Source: an uncultured Marinomonas sp.
Lineage (GTDB): Bacteria > Pseudomonadota > Gammaproteobacteria > Pseudomonadales > Marinomonadaceae
Direction of reading: 5' to 3'
Assembly: GCA_947493575.1 (NCBI GenBank)
Contig: CANLRQ010000010.1
Span: 43,595-107,594 of the forward strand
DNA: 64,000 bases
In this document: positions 46,761 to 57,235 of the stretch, piece after piece
Position numbering within the stretch: the first letter of the stretch is position 1
Layout of the letters: each line of letters starts with the position of its first letter
Made by a program: the position numbers and the translations under genes
Notes under the pieces: model-generated
Databases searched by the model: none
The model's input: the letters and a program-made list of their open reading frames with translations, nothing else
Told to the model about the DNA's origin: nothing

Positions 46761-47138
46761 TTAAAGCTTCGCGATTTTTTCTTTGATTTCACTCAACTTG
46801 TTGTTCATGATTTTTTCTAAGTGTTCCATTTCACTAATCAAATCTTCACGAGTTAATTTGTCTTCGTGTTGCTTACCAACGATTTCCCCTAGCTCATCTA
46901 CTGCTCTAAGCACTACTAAAGATGGATCTTGTACTTCTCGGTACGTTTGTTGACCACCGTCGGTTAGGACTGTTTTTGTGGCTCGGCCAAATTTAAACTT
47001 CTTACTTTTTGGAAGTAAGGAGCCTTTTTCACGGCGATAATAAATTTTCAAGACATCAAAACCATTTTCAAAACGCAAAGTGAATTTTTCAATATCTTTA
47101 TAACTGGTCACGCCCATTGAATCTAAAGTCGGGTACAT
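46761..47138 (-). CDS. DUF3461 family protein
   Basis: 125 residues, hydrophilic, no signal. The segment DVLKIYYRREKGSLLPKSKK followed by KFGRATKTV is highly characteristic of DUF3461, found across gammaproteobacteria. The C-terminal 35 residues form a coiled coil (SEMEHLEKIMNNKLSEIKE). Function unknown. Stand-alone gene. Confidence 0.88.
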   Translation of the reverse strand: MYPTLDSMGVTSYKDIEKFTLRFENGFDVLKIYYRREKGSLLPKSKKFKFGRATKTVLTDGGQQTYREVQDPSLVVLRAVDELGEIVGKQHEDKLTREDLISEMEHLEKIMNNKLSEIKEKIAKL

Positions 47139-47231
47139 AGCTAATTTCCTATTAAAATCAGAAAAAGTGATACTATTACCAAGGATATTGCTAATCTAAA
47201 AACAAGTAAATGTAATAATGCTATTTAGTTA

Positions 47232-47316
47232 AAGAAGGTGAGAATAAATCTACTAAGCCTCGAATAGCAGGCTTTTATCCACATCCTGAAGTAAGAGGAT
47301 TTATTTGCACCCTCTT
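47232..47316 (+). repeat. Degraded MR2 repeat copy
   Basis: AAGAAGGTGAGAATAAATC ... GGATTTATTTGCACCCTCTT, with GGCTTTTATCCACATCCTGA inside, like the copies at 5909 and 37609. It precedes MR1 copy 9 by 15 bases. Confidence 0.7.
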
Positions 47317-47331
47317 TAATGAATATATTAT

Positions 47332-47500
47332 GAGGTCTTTGCATAACTATTATGCTTGCTAATACTTTGTTAAAAACAGGCTCAAAATACGTATTTATAA
47401 TTCATAAACGTCGCTTTTTCGTCTGTTTTTGTCTTGTCTGTTTTTCCTCGTTTACTTTTGCCTAATCTTATTGTCGCTCATGACTACGTGCAAAGATCTT
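47332..47500 (+). repeat. MR1 repeat copy 9, at the ntrC stop codon
   Basis: GAGGTCTTTGCATAACTATT to CGTGCAAAGATCTT, longer in the middle (extra TCTGTTTTTCCTCGTTTAC). Flanked by ATTAT (47327-47331 and 47501-47505), and the right duplication includes the ntrC stop codon (TAA on the minus strand). Confidence 0.85.
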
Positions 47501-47501
47501 A

Positions 47502-48944
47502 TTATTCTTCATCGTTATTGCCGTCATCATCAATACCTAATTCTTTGATCTTTCTTGTCAGTGTGTTTCTTCCCCACCCCAGTAATAATGACGCATCTCT
47601 TCGGCGACCAGCAGTGTGAGCTAGTGCGGTTTCTATCATTATTCGTTCAAATTTAGGAACGACTTCATCTAGGATTTCTTTTTGGCCCTGACTAAGTGCA
47701 CGATCTACCCATGTTTTAAGAGCGTCTTCCCAGCTACTGAAAGCTTGATCGCTTGGGGTAGTAATTAATAATTCGGGTGGTAAGTCTTCAACTAATACTT
47801 CTCTACTGGATGCCATCACGATAATCCATCGACAAGTGTTCTCTAGTTGTCTGACATTACCAGGCCAATCTAAGCGCATTAGATAATTTTCAGTTTCTGC
47901 GGTAAGGAATTTACTTTCTACATCCAATTCCTCCGCGGCTTTCTTTAAGAAATAACGGGCGAGTTTTGGAATGTCTTCTCGTCGTTTTGATAATTTAGGT
48001 AAATGTATGCGAATAACATTTAGACGGTGAAATAAATCTTCGCGGAAAGAGCCGCTTGTAACAAGCTCTTCTAAGTTTTGGTGAGTTGCTGCAATGATTC
48101 GAACATCAACCTTAACAGGTGTATGTCCTCCTACACGATAAAACTCCCCATCAGCTAAAACTCTCAATAGTCTTGTTTGCGTTTCTGCAGGCATATCGCC
48201 AATTTCATCGAGGAATAATGTGCCACCGTTGGCCTGTTCAAAGCGTCCTCTTCTTTGTGTGTTTGCTCCAGTGAACGCACCTTTTTCGTGACCGAACAGT
48301 TCAGATTCAATAAGATCTCTAGGTATCGCCGCCATGTTAAGAGCAATAAATGGGCTAGCTGCTCTAGGGCTGTGTTTGTGAAGAGCGTGTGCGACTAACT
48401 CTTTACCTGTACCAGATTCCCCATTTATTAGAACAGTGATATTGGAATTTGCAAGACGACCTATGGCGCGAAAGACTTCTTGCATTGCTGGTGCTTCACC
48501 AATGATATCGCGTTCAACTTGTTCACTTTCTGCGTATAAATCGGGCTCTTCCTCAATAGAAGGCATAGATTCTTTATGATGCAGCAGAGCGCGTTTAACC
48601 AGTGTTACCGCATCTTCCACGTCAAATGGTTTTGGTAAGTATTCGAATGCACCACCTTGATACGACGCTACGGCACTGTCCAAATCTGAGTGAGCGGTCA
48701 TAATAATAACGGGTAAATAAGGGTAATCTGTTTGAAGCTTTTTAAGTAAACTCAAACCGTCCATTTCTGGCATACGAATGTCACTGATAATGGCGCTTGG
48801 TTGCTCTTGGTCAAGCAATCTAACTAACGTTTTTGCATTATCAAATAAGCGGCATTGAATGCCTTCTTGTTCTAACGTCTTCTCCAATACCCATCGAATA
48901 GATTTATCGTCATCTACAATCCACACAGTTTCAGAGGTATTCAT
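47502..48944 (-). CDS. ntrC: Nitrogen regulation response regulator NtrC
   Basis: 480 residues. Receiver domain (about 5-120, phospho-acceptor Asp55 in [12 protein letters not shown]), AAA+ domain (about 155-390; Walker [15 protein letters not shown] loop contacting sigma-54) and a C-terminal Fis-type helix-turn-helix ([20 protein letters not shown] in part). Activates sigma-54 promoters, probably including glnA upstream. 11 bases after ntrB. The stop codon is at an MR1 insertion. Confidence 0.97.
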   Translation of the reverse strand: MNTSETVWIVDDDKSIRWVLEKTLEQEGIQCRLFDNAKTLVRLLDQEQPSAIISDIRMPEMDGLSLLKKLQTDYPYLPVIIMTAHSDLDSAVASYQGGAFEYLPKPFDVEDAVTLVKRALLHHKESMPSIEEEPDLYAESEQVERDIIGEAPAMQEVFRAIGRLANSNITVLINGESGTGKELVAHALHKHSPRAASPFIALNMAAIPRDLIESELFGHEKGAFTGANTQRRGRFEQANGGTLFLDEIGDMPAETQTRLLRVLADGEFYRVGGHTPVKVDVRIIAATHQNLEELVTSGSFREDLFHRLNVIRIHLPKLSKRREDIPKLARYFLKKAAEELDVESKFLTAETENYLMRLDWPGNVRQLENTCRWIIVMASSREVLVEDLPPELLITTPSDQAFSSWEDALKTWVDRALSQGQKEILDEVVPKFERIMIETALAHTAGRRRDASLLLGWGRNTLTRKIKELGIDDDGNNDEE

Positions 48945-48955
48945 GTTGTCTCCTT

Positions 48956-50023
48956 TTAGCCTTGGACGATCGTCTCTATTGGCAAATAAATGTTAAATTC
49001 GGTGTTATAAGGTTGGCTATTGCATTCAATGAGACCATGGTGCTGATGAATGATAGATTGAGCTATGGATAAGCCTAGCCCTGTACCGTCTGGACGACCA
49101 CTGACCATAGGATAGAATAGAGTTTTCAGTAATTCTCCCGGAATGCCGGGGCCATTATCAATGATGCTTATGCAACACACTAAACGATGTCGCTTTGTGC
49201 CTATGGTGAATTGCCTCAATGCGCGAGTAACAATAGTGATGCATTTATCATGTACTTGATTGTCTTCTAATAACGCTTGCATCGCGTTGCGAGTTACGTT
49301 TAACAAAGCCTGAATTAGCTGAGATTTATCGCCAATAATGTTAGGAATACTTGGATCATAATCACGTAGAAGAGTAATCCTATCTTCAGCTTCCACTGCA
49401 ATAAGTTGGTTCACCCGCTCAATGACTTTATGGATATTAAGTTCTTCTGTTTGTGGTAATTGGCGCGGGCCCAATAAGCGATCCACTAAGTCACGTAAAC
49501 GATCGGATTCTTCAATAATGACTTGGGTGTAATCTTTTAATGCTTCGTCTTTAAATGAACGGCTAATGAGTTGTGCTGCTCCACGAATGCCGCCCAGTGG
49601 GTTTTTAATTTCATGGGCTAAACTTCTTACAAGCTCTTTGCTGGTTTGGTGGCTCGCAAGAAACTCATCTTCTTGGGAAATTCGTTTCATGTGGTCTCTG
49701 GGATACAACTCAATCAATAAACTGTCTGTTGAATGTAAACCCATGATAGGTGTTACTGTATAATCAAGAAGTCGCTTTTTACCACTTGGTAGTAAGATCT
49801 CGGCTTCTCGCTTGGTATAAGGGTAGCCGGATTTAATGGCACTTTCTAAGGCGTCAATGCTGCTTTCACTTTCAAAAAATGCTTGGCTGATTCTCTGTCC
49901 ATAAATTCGGCGCCGACTGATCTCCAGCAATACCTCCGCAGCTGGATTGAGATAATCAATCTGCAAATCTCGATTAAGCTGTAAAACGGCGGTAGATAAA
50001 TGATCAATTAATAAGTTATGCAC
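48956..50023 (-). CDS. ntrB: Nitrogen regulation sensor kinase NtrB
   Basis: About 355 residues, cytosolic. PAS domain (about 8-110), dimerisation/phospho-His region (SLAHEIKNPLGGIRGAAQLI, in the first 145 residues) and HATPase (about 225-350; NVTRNAMQAL, DNGPGIP, GRPDGTGLGLSIA). I prefer the GTG at 50023, with AGAGG 8 bases upstream and an N-terminus like E. coli NtrB; an ATG at 50074 is the alternative. It passes phosphate to NtrC according to PII signalling. Confidence 0.93.
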   Translation of the reverse strand: MHNLLIDHLSTAVLQLNRDLQIDYLNPAAEVLLEISRRRIYGQRISQAFFESESSIDALESAIKSGYPYTKREAEILLPSGKKRLLDYTVTPIMGLHSTDSLLIELYPRDHMKRISQEDEFLASHQTSKELVRSLAHEIKNPLGGIRGAAQLISRSFKDEALKDYTQVIIEESDRLRDLVDRLLGPRQLPQTEELNIHKVIERVNQLIAVEAEDRITLLRDYDPSIPNIIGDKSQLIQALLNVTRNAMQALLEDNQVHDKCITIVTRALRQFTIGTKRHRLVCCISIIDNGPGIPGELLKTLFYPMVSGRPDGTGLGLSIAQSIIHQHHGLIECNSQPYNTEFNIYLPIETIVQG

Positions 50024-50179
50024 AATGTGACCTCTTTGATTACATTTTTGTATCTGCAAAATACGAACCAACATTACGCTTTATAAAGTGGCGATTTAAG
50101 TGAACGAGAGAGGTATTAGATGTTCTTCATTGCTCTATTTTAGTGCGTTTTATATTTTTATGCTTTTTTTAGGGCAAAA

Positions 50180-50207
50180 AAAAGCCCTGATTTAGTTCAG
50201 GGCTTTT
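50180..50207 (-). terminator. Terminator after glnA
   Basis: AAAAGCCCTGA and TCAGGGCTTTT form a perfect 11-bp stem with a 6-base loop; on the minus strand a run of T follows. It separates glnA from ntrBC, so ntrBC either read through or use their own promoter. Confidence 0.92.
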
Positions 50208-50231
50208 GATGTATTTGTTAACCGATTGAGA

Positions 50232-51638
50232 TTAAACGCTGTAGTACAATTCAAACTCAAGTGGGTGAGTTGTCATTGAGATGCGTTGAGCTTCACCAGA
50301 TTTTAGATCGATATAGGCATCAATCATTTCATCAGTGAAAACACCACCTTGAGTTAAGAAAGCACGATCTTCGTCTAGGCAGCTTAATGCTTCTTCTAGA
50401 CTTGCTGCTACTGTAGGGATAGCAAGTGCTTCTTCAGCAGGTAAATCGTATAAATCTTTATCCGCTGCATCACCAGGGTGAATCTTGTTTTTGATTCCGT
50501 CGATGCCAGCCATTAACATAGCAGAGAACGCTAAGTATGGGTTTGCAGTTGGATCAGGGAAACGTGCTTCAATACGCTTACCTTTAGGGCTAGCCACATA
50601 AGGAATACGGATAGATGCTGAACGGTTACGGGCAGAGTAAGCCAACATAACAGGTGCTTCAAAACCAGGAACAAGACGCTTATAAGAGTTAGTAGAAGCG
50701 TTTGTGAAAGCGTTTAGTGCTTTAGCGTGCTTGATGATACCGCCAATGTAGTAAAGAGCCATTTCTGAAAGGCCTGCATACTGATCGCCAGCGAACTGGT
50801 TTTCACCTGCTTTCCAGAAAGATTGGTGAACATGCATACCTGAACCGTTATCGCCAACGATTGGCTTAGGCATAAAGGTTGCTGTTTTGCCGTAAGCGTG
50901 AGCAACATTATGTACGCAGTATTTAAGTACTTGAACTTCATCAGCTTTTTTAACCAATGTGTTGAACTTAACACCGATTTCATTTTGACCAGCAGTTGCA
51001 ACTTCATGGTGATGTACTTCAATGTCTAAGCCCATTGCTTCCATGGCATTACACATAGCGCCACGTAAGTCATGGTGAGAGTCGACTGGTGGTACAGGGA
51101 AATAACCGCCTTTAACGAAAGGGCGGTGACCCATGTTACCGCCTTCAATAGACTTGTTGCTTGCCCATGCAGCTTCTTCAGCGTTGATCTCTACTGAGCT
51201 ACCAGACATGTCTGATTTCCATTTAACATCATCAAAAATGAAGAATTCAGGCTCTGGACCAAAGAAAGCGGTGTCACCTAAACCTGTTGATTTAAGGTAA
51301 TCTTCAGCACGTAATGCAACAGAACGTGGATCACGATCATAACCTTGCATAGTTGAAGGCTCGATGATGTTACAACGTACGATGATAGTTGTATCTTCAG
51401 TGAAAGGATCCAATAGGGCTGTATCATCTTGTGGCAACATGATCATGTCAGATTCATTAATGCCTTTCCAACCAGCAATAGAAGAACCGTCAAACATTTG
51501 ACCATTCTCAAAGAATTCTTCATCAACTGCGCTTGCTGGAATAGTAACGTGTTGTTCTTTACCTTTAAAATCGGTAAAACGAAGGTCTACCCACTTCGCA
51601 TCGTTTTCAGCAATCAACTCAAGGGTCTTGATTGACAT
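50232..51638 (-). CDS. glnA: Glutamine synthetase, type I
   Basis: 468 residues, standard for GSI-beta. Makes glutamine from glutamate, ammonia and ATP. Motifs [12 protein letters not shown], the ATP-site [10 protein letters not shown] and the adenylylation Tyr in [10 protein letters not shown] (near residue 397), so control by GlnE is likely. Upstream sigma-54 promoter and downstream ntrB-ntrC match the classical glnA-ntrBC unit. Confidence 0.98.
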   Translation of the reverse strand: MSIKTLELIAENDAKWVDLRFTDFKGKEQHVTIPASAVDEEFFENGQMFDGSSIAGWKGINESDMIMLPQDDTALLDPFTEDTTIIVRCNIIEPSTMQGYDRDPRSVALRAEDYLKSTGLGDTAFFGPEPEFFIFDDVKWKSDMSGSSVEINAEEAAWASNKSIEGGNMGHRPFVKGGYFPVPPVDSHHDLRGAMCNAMEAMGLDIEVHHHEVATAGQNEIGVKFNTLVKKADEVQVLKYCVHNVAHAYGKTATFMPKPIVGDNGSGMHVHQSFWKAGENQFAGDQYAGLSEMALYYIGGIIKHAKALNAFTNASTNSYKRLVPGFEAPVMLAYSARNRSASIRIPYVASPKGKRIEARFPDPTANPYLAFSAMLMAGIDGIKNKIHPGDAADKDLYDLPAEEALAIPTVAASLEEALSCLDEDRAFLTQGGVFTDEMIDAYIDLKSGEAQRISMTTHPLEFELYYSV

Positions 51639-51726
51639 AAGTTGTTCTCCATTAAAAGTTTAGGCGAAATAAAATTTCGATCAGTCTAGAAAAGGTTCCA
51701 CAATTTGAAACCATGATGTCCCTAAG

Positions 51727-51745
51727 AAAGCATATCTTGTGCCAA
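51727..51745 (-). promoter_or_regulatory. Sigma-54 promoter of glnA
   Basis: On the minus strand TTGGCACAAGATATGCTTT has the invariant GG and GC separated by 10 bases, matching the -24/-12 consensus. It lies about 90 bases upstream of the glnA start. NtrC enhancer sites would be expected further up (51800-51920); only half-sites such as TTGGTGCG were seen. Confidence 0.85.
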
Positions 51746-51973
51746 AATAAAAGAGAAAATATAAAACTTCTTTATTATCAAGGTGTTATATTTTCTGCGT
51801 GTTTTTTTGCACGTTAATAGCTCGTGGGAGCGCTTTAAAATGAGCCTTAATGTTCGGTCGTGGTGCGAAATTGTTTTTGTGTGTTCTTTTTTGGTGCGAA
51901 TATAAATTTTTATGCACGATTAAAGTTCTTTATAATAGCCGAACTAATAACAACCCCTTGAAGCCAATTGAAT

Positions 51974-53425
51974 ATGAAATTTGTCGTTAAGTTTTTTGCT
52001 GAAATTACGGTTAAAAGTCGCCCCGTTAGAAAAGCCTTTATAAAACAGTTGAGGCACAATATTCGTTTAGTGTTACGTAAACTTGATGATGATGTTGTCG
52101 TTGCAGGAAACTGGGACTTTATTGAAGTCATGTCTGAACAAGATCATCTAAGAGATGACTTTATTGAGCATCTAGGTCGCATTGCAGGTATCGCACATTT
52201 TCATTTTGTGCGTGAATTTGATTTTACCGATTTAGATGGCATCGCACGCGAAGCGCAAAAATCCTATGGTGATGCGTTAAAAGATTCAGTGTTTGCCGTT
52301 AGAGTGCGCCGAGTAGGTAGCCATTCTTTTAGTTCAGTGGAAGCGGAATACCATATTGGTGGTTGTTTAAAAGAGTGGTGTGAAGCAGACTCAGTCCGGT
52401 TAAAAAATCCAGACGTTTTAGTTCCAATTGAGATTCGTAATAATACGGTTTGGATTATTGAACAAAAAACCGCTGGCTTAGGTGGTTACCCATTGGGTTC
52501 TCAAGACCCTGTTTTGTCATTGATTTCAGGTGGGTATGATTCCACCGTATCCTCTTATTTATCTATGAGTCGTGGTTTAAAAACACACTTTTGTTTCTTT
52601 AACTTAGGTGGAGATGCACATGAAATCGGAGTAAAGCAAGTTTCAAATTATATTTGGAAGCAATATGGCTCTGAGATTAATGTGAAATTTGTCACAATTC
52701 CATTTGAAGAAGTGGTTACTGAGATCCTAACGAAAGTAGATAACTCTCAAATGGGGGTGATTTTAAAAAGAATGATGTTGAGAGCTGCATCTAAAATTAT
52801 GCCACAAGTTGGTGCGCAAGCACTGGTGACAGGTGAAAGTGTTGCTCAAGTATCCAGTCAAACATTGATTAACCTGAAAGTAATTGATCAGGTTACGGAA
52901 GAGTTAGTGCTAAGACCCTTAGTGACAGAAAACAAACAAGAGATTATTGACCTTGCTAAATCCATTGGCACGGCTCCTTTTGCTGCGAGTATTCCTGAAT
53001 ATTGTGGTGTTATTTCTGTTAAACCTACGACCCGTGCAAAATTGTATAAAGTAGAGCACCAAGAAACGAAATTTGATTTTGCTGTATTAGATGCGGCCGT
53101 TGAAAATGCGAAAATCGAATCCATTCAGAATGTGTTAGACGATGTGGAAAAACAATATCAAGGTGATGTCCCTGTTGTGCGGGTGCCAGTCTCGGATGAA
53201 ATCATTGTTGATATTCGTCACCCAGATGAGATAGACAAAAAGCCATTAAAAGTCAGTGGGCATCAAGTAATAGACATGCCTTTTTTTACGATTAACAGCC
53301 GTTGGTCTTCTCTAGATCAAGACGCATCTTACCTTCTTTATTGTGGGAAAGGCGTAATGAGCCGCATTCATGCGTCCAGTTTATTAGGGCAAGGTAAGCA
53401 AAATATCGGTGTGTATCTTCCTTAA
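51974..53425 (+). CDS. thiI: tRNA 4-thiouridine sulfurtransferase
   Basis: 483 residues; E. coli ThiI has 482. NFLD and THUMP domains (about 1-165), PP-loop ATPase (LISGGYDSTVSSY) and a C-terminal rhodanese domain. The two key Cys residues are in PEYCGVIS (about 344) and LLYCGKGVMS (about 457). Adds sulfur to U8 of tRNA and, in enterobacteria, to ThiS for thiamin. The ATG at 51974 is preferred over a TTG six bases earlier. Confidence 0.96.
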   Translation: MKFVVKFFAEITVKSRPVRKAFIKQLRHNIRLVLRKLDDDVVVAGNWDFIEVMSEQDHLRDDFIEHLGRIAGIAHFHFVREFDFTDLDGIAREAQKSYGDALKDSVFAVRVRRVGSHSFSSVEAEYHIGGCLKEWCEADSVRLKNPDVLVPIEIRNNTVWIIEQKTAGLGGYPLGSQDPVLSLISGGYDSTVSSYLSMSRGLKTHFCFFNLGGDAHEIGVKQVSNYIWKQYGSEINVKFVTIPFEEVVTEILTKVDNSQMGVILKRMMLRAASKIMPQVGAQALVTGESVAQVSSQTLINLKVIDQVTEELVLRPLVTENKQEIIDLAKSIGTAPFAASIPEYCGVISVKPTTRAKLYKVEHQETKFDFAVLDAAVENAKIESIQNVLDDVEKQYQGDVPVVRVPVSDEIIVDIRHPDEIDKKPLKVSGHQVIDMPFFTINSRWSSLDQDASYLLYCGKGVMSRIHASSLLGQGKQNIGVYLP

Positions 53426-53454
53426 TTAGCCTAGCTTTTTTCCGTTTTTTTGTA

Positions 53455-53516
53455 CAAAGAAGCAACAAGCATGGTTTCGGTTATAACACCGAAAAGAAAT
53501 GTTTTTTGCTTCTTTT
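53455..53516 (+). terminator. Terminator after thiI
   Basis: AAAGAAGCAA and TTGCTTCTTT make a 10-bp stem enclosing a second small stem (TTTCGGT/ACCGAAA), followed by TT. About 30 bases past the stop. Confidence 0.6.
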
Positions 53517-53662
53517 TCGTTTCTGTCATGGGAACTTCATGAATATAAAGGTACAATTGCGCGAAATTTTATCCCAAATGAACAATAATTAAGCATCTGG
53601 CCTTATTCGGTTAGACGCTTTTGTTGTGAAATATTGCACATTCTAAAGGCAGAAAAAACTCA

Positions 53663-55483
53663 ATGTCTAATAATATCGATAAGTTACGTAATGTAGCTAT
53701 TATTGCCCACGTTGACCACGGTAAAACAACTTTGGTTGATAAGCTTCTAAGCCAATCAGGTACACTCGATCGTAAAGACGAAGATTCCGAACGTATCATG
53801 GATTCAAACGATCAAGAGAAGGAGCGTGGGATTACCATTTTGGCGAAGAACACTGCCATTCGCTGGAATGATTACCGTATTAATATCGTAGACACACCTG
53901 GACACGCCGACTTTGGTGGTGAGGTTGAGCGTGTATTGTCTATGGTAGATTGTGTGTGTTTATTGGTAGATGCGGTTGACGGTCCTATGCCGCAAACGCG
54001 CTTTGTAACATCAAAAGCATTTGAGCAAGGTTTGCGTCCGATTGTTGTTATCAACAAAGTGGATCGTCCTGGTGCTCGTCCTGATTGGGTTATGGATCAA
54101 GTATTTGATTTGTTCGATAGCCTTGGTGCTACAGAAGATCAACTTGATTTCCCTGTTATTTATGCGTCTGCAATTAATGGTATTGCTGGTGATGATCCAG
54201 AAAACCTAGCGGAAGACATGACACCTCTTTATCAAATGATTGTAGACAGTGTTCCTGCTCCAGACGTTGACCCTGAAGGTTCCTTCCAAATGCAAATTTC
54301 TGCATTGGATTATGACAGCTACGTTGGGGTAATCGGTGTAGGCCGTATTACTCGTGGTTCTTTATCCCCTAACCAACAAGTTGTTATTAAATCTGCTGAT
54401 GGTTCTGAGCGTAAAGGTAAAGTATTAAACGTGAAAGGTTATCTAGGCCTTGATCGTATTGATACGGACCTTGCAGGCGCTGGTGATATCGTTTGTATCA
54501 ATGGTATCGATAAACTAAGTATTTCTGATACTTTGTGTGATCCATTGTGTGTTGAAGCTTTGCCACCTCTAAGTGTCGATGAGCCAACAGTAAGCATGAA
54601 CTTCATCGTAAATAACTCTCCATTTGCGGGTAAAGAAGGTAAGTTCGTAACAACACGTAATATTAAAGATCGTCTGGATCAAGAATTGATCCACAACGTG
54701 GCATTACGTGTTAGAGAAGGTGATACACCAGATAAGTTTATCGTTTCTGGTCGTGGTGAATTGCACCTTTCTGTATTGATCGAAACAATGCGTCGTGAAG
54801 GTTTCGAAATGGGTGTATCTCGCCCAGAAGTAGTAACCAAAGAAGTCGACGGAAAAATGTGCGAACCATTTGAACGCGTTGTTATTGATGTTGAAGATCA
54901 GCATCAGGGTTCAATCATGGAAGAGCTTGGTTTACGTAAAGGTGAACTAACAAACATGGAACCAGATGGTAAAGGCCGTACACGTCTTGAATTTATGATG
55001 CCTTCTCGTGGCTTGATCGGTTTCCGTGGTTTGTTCCTCACTCTAACATCTGGTTCTGGTATTTTGACTAGTGTATTTGATCACTATGGTCCAGTAAAAG
55101 AAGGTGAAGTACAAAGCCGTAAAAACGGTGTACTAGTAAGTATGCTTACTGGTAAAACAGCCGCTTATTCTTTGTTCAACCTACAAAGTCGTGGACGTAT
55201 GTTCCTAGGCCACGCAGTTGAAGTGTACGAAGGTCAAATCATCGGTATTCACTCACGTGATAACGATTTAGCGATTAACCCTGTTAAAGGTAAGCAGCTA
55301 ACAAACGTACGTGCGTCTGGTACTGACGAAGCGTTAACACTGACTCCACCAATTCGTCACACACTTGAACAAGCGCTTGAGTTCATTGAAGATGATGAAT
55401 TAGTAGAAGTAACGCCTGAAAGTATCCGTCTTCGTAAGAAATTGCTAACTGAAAACGAACGTAAACGTAACGGTCGTAAGTAA
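53663..55483 (+). CDS. typA: Translational GTPase TypA/BipA
   Basis: 606 residues. G domain motifs [22 protein letters not shown] and [12 protein letters not shown]; then EF-G-like domains II, III and V and the TypA-specific C-terminus ending [16 protein letters not shown]. Binds ribosomes and aids large-subunit assembly and cold or stress adaptation. AAGGC lies upstream of the ATG. Last core gene before the accessory region. Confidence 0.97.
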   Translation: MSNNIDKLRNVAIIAHVDHGKTTLVDKLLSQSGTLDRKDEDSERIMDSNDQEKERGITILAKNTAIRWNDYRINIVDTPGHADFGGEVERVLSMVDCVCLLVDAVDGPMPQTRFVTSKAFEQGLRPIVVINKVDRPGARPDWVMDQVFDLFDSLGATEDQLDFPVIYASAINGIAGDDPENLAEDMTPLYQMIVDSVPAPDVDPEGSFQMQISALDYDSYVGVIGVGRITRGSLSPNQQVVIKSADGSERKGKVLNVKGYLGLDRIDTDLAGAGDIVCINGIDKLSISDTLCDPLCVEALPPLSVDEPTVSMNFIVNNSPFAGKEGKFVTTRNIKDRLDQELIHNVALRVREGDTPDKFIVSGRGELHLSVLIETMRREGFEMGVSRPEVVTKEVDGKMCEPFERVVIDVEDQHQGSIMEELGLRKGELTNMEPDGKGRTRLEFMMPSRGLIGFRGLFLTLTSGSGILTSVFDHYGPVKEGEVQSRKNGVLVSMLTGKTAAYSLFNLQSRGRMFLGHAVEVYEGQIIGIHSRDNDLAINPVKGKQLTNVRASGTDEALTLTPPIRHTLEQALEFIEDDELVEVTPESIRLRKKLLTENERKRNGRK

Positions 55484-55562
55484 GTATTCACTCTTGCAAG
55501 CAATGTTTGAATTAGGCATTGCTTCAATGTGATTCGCACGAGCAAATAAATTGCTTATAAAT

Positions 55563-55588
55563 CCTCACCAATGGTGGGGTTTTTTTTT
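55563..55588 (+). terminator. Terminator after typA
   Basis: CCTCACC and GGTGGGG form a 7-bp stem (one G-T pair) with a 3-base loop and nine T. The stretch 55600-57235 beyond it contains no gene I can support. Confidence 0.85.
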
Positions 55589-55611
55589 GCTTAGAATAAC
55601 CTCGGAACACA

Positions 55612-56922
55612 AAAAACCTTCGCATTTTCTGCTCGCTCCACTGTCGTCAGATTGGAAAAGCCGTAGGCGCCACATTTTGAGCTGGCGGCAATACAATGGG
55701 TAATTCACAAAGCAAAAAGCCTTACTCTAGTTCCCACGATCTTCGTGGGAGTTCATACTGTATACTCTAGTTCCCACGGTCTCCGTGGGAATTCATACCT
55801 TGTAGAGTAAGTCGGAAAAGCCGTAGGCGCCTTCCGACATTTTGAACCGGCGGCAATTCAATGGGTTATTCACAAAGCAAAAAGCCTTCGTCTTTTCTGC
55901 TTGCGTCACTGTCGTCGTCAGCGCAAAAAAGACGAAAGACTTCATGCTTTTAATAGGGCTACTCTGACAAAGGAAAGCTAACTGTTTGTAATTATTAGAT
56001 TAACTGAATGGGTGGATTGTATTACAATTTGTAGGTCAGTCTTCAGGCTGACAACACCCTCAACCACTACAAAACTGAATAATCATACGCAGCAAAGCCT
56101 TCGCCTTTACTCTAGTTCCCACGGTCTCCGTGGGAATTCATACCTTGTAGAGTAAGTCGGAAAAGCCGTAGGCGCCTTCCGACATTTTGAACCGGCGGCA
56201 ATTCAATGGGTTATTCACAAAGCAAAAAGCCTTTCGCCTTTTCTGCTTGCGTCACTGTCGTCGTCAGCGCAGAAAAGACGAAAGGCTTCATGATTTTAAT
56301 AGGGCTACTCTGACAAAGGAAAGCTAACTGTTTGTAATTATTAGATTAACTGAATGGGTGGATTGTATTACAATTTGTAGGTCAGTCTTCAGGCTGACAA
56401 CACCCTCAAACACTACAAAACTGAATAATCATACGCAGCAAAGCCTTCGCCTTTACTCTAGTTCCCACGGTCTCCGTGGGAATTCATACCTTGTAGAGTA
56501 AGTCGGAAAAGCCGTAGGCGCCTTCCGACATTTTGAGTTGGCGGCAACACAATGGGTTATGTACAAAGCAAAAAGCCTTCGTCTTTTCTGCTTGCGTCAC
56601 TGTCGTCGTTCGGGCAGAAAAGACAGAAGCCTTTTCGTTTAACTGAACATCGCTTTTTTGTAGGTCAGTCTTCAGGCTGACAACACCCTCAACCACTACA
56701 AAACTGAATAATCATACGCAGCAAAGCCTTTCGCCTTTACTCTAGTTCCCACGGTCTCCGTGGGAATTCATACCTTGTAGGGTAAGTCGGAAAAGCCGTA
56801 GGCGCCTTCCGACATTTTGAGCTGGCGGCAATACAATGGGTTATTCACAAAGCAAAAAGTCTTCGCTTTTTCTGCTTGCGTCACTGTCGTCGTCAGCGCA
56901 GAAAAGACAGAAGCCTTTTTTA
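55612..56922. repeat. R1 tandem array: four units of about 345 bp with four hairpin types
   Basis: Units begin at ACTCTAGTTCCCACGG (55764, 56109, 56455, 56739; spacings 345, 346, 284), and a partial unit lies before them (55618-55727). Each holds TTCCCACGG-CCGTGGGAA, GTCGGAA-TTCCGAC and GGTCAG-GCTGAC hairpins, and a long terminator-like stem AAGCCTTCGTCTTTTCTGC / GCAGAAAAGACGAAAGGCTT. Units 1 and 2 are nearly identical, so duplication is recent. The hairpins resemble REP-type palindromes. Several could stop transcription from both sides. No ORF survives in all units. Confidence 0.88.
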
Positions 56923-56926
56923 GTCA

Positions 56927-57198
56927 GGCAATAGCAAGGGTAAAAAATATCAGGTTGTGAAATCTGAGGGATCTCGCTTGCCTAATACTTAGAATTCGAG
57001 TAAAAGTGTAAGCAAGCAATACGAAAAAATCTAAAAACACGAAGGTTTTTGAAAAGTAACCTTCGAGAGTACAAGTAACACCGCGATATAAACAGGGACG
57101 TCGCCAATCTTGAAAAAGCAAATCCCCTATAAATAAAGCGGCCGTTCAACAGACGGTTATAACCATGGCTACGCCACTGTATAAGCGTTTAGTAGTTA
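56927..57198 (+). repeat. R2 element copy a (272 bp), ends in attC-like structure
   Basis: One of three near-identical 273-bp elements without a coding frame. Its right end (57144-57201) has R''-like GTTCAAC, arms CGGTTATA and a GTTATAC at the boundary; in this copy the right arm reads TATAAGCG. Sequence identity to the other copies stops at GTTA, and the 111-residue gene begins 37 bases later. Confidence 0.75.
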
Positions 57199-57235
57199 TA
57201 CATTCAATTAGGCTCATCAGATAGGAAATCAATTT

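Noticed and set aside
51800..51920. NtrC enhancer sites upstream of glnA
   Set aside because: Only half-sites (GGTGCG, TGCAC) were seen; the one symmetric pair runs GTGC...GCAC, the reverse of the NtrC consensus.
55612..56922. Possible CRISPR array from regular repeats
   Set aside because: The period is 345 bp, the repeats are long and not separated by unique 30-40 bp spacers, and no cas genes are near.
57144..57201. Reading the R2 attC-like end on the minus strand
   Set aside because: Core boxes fit both ways (GTTGGAC as R'), but the extra unpaired base lies in the left arm on the plus strand and the certain attC at 62227 also reads plus.
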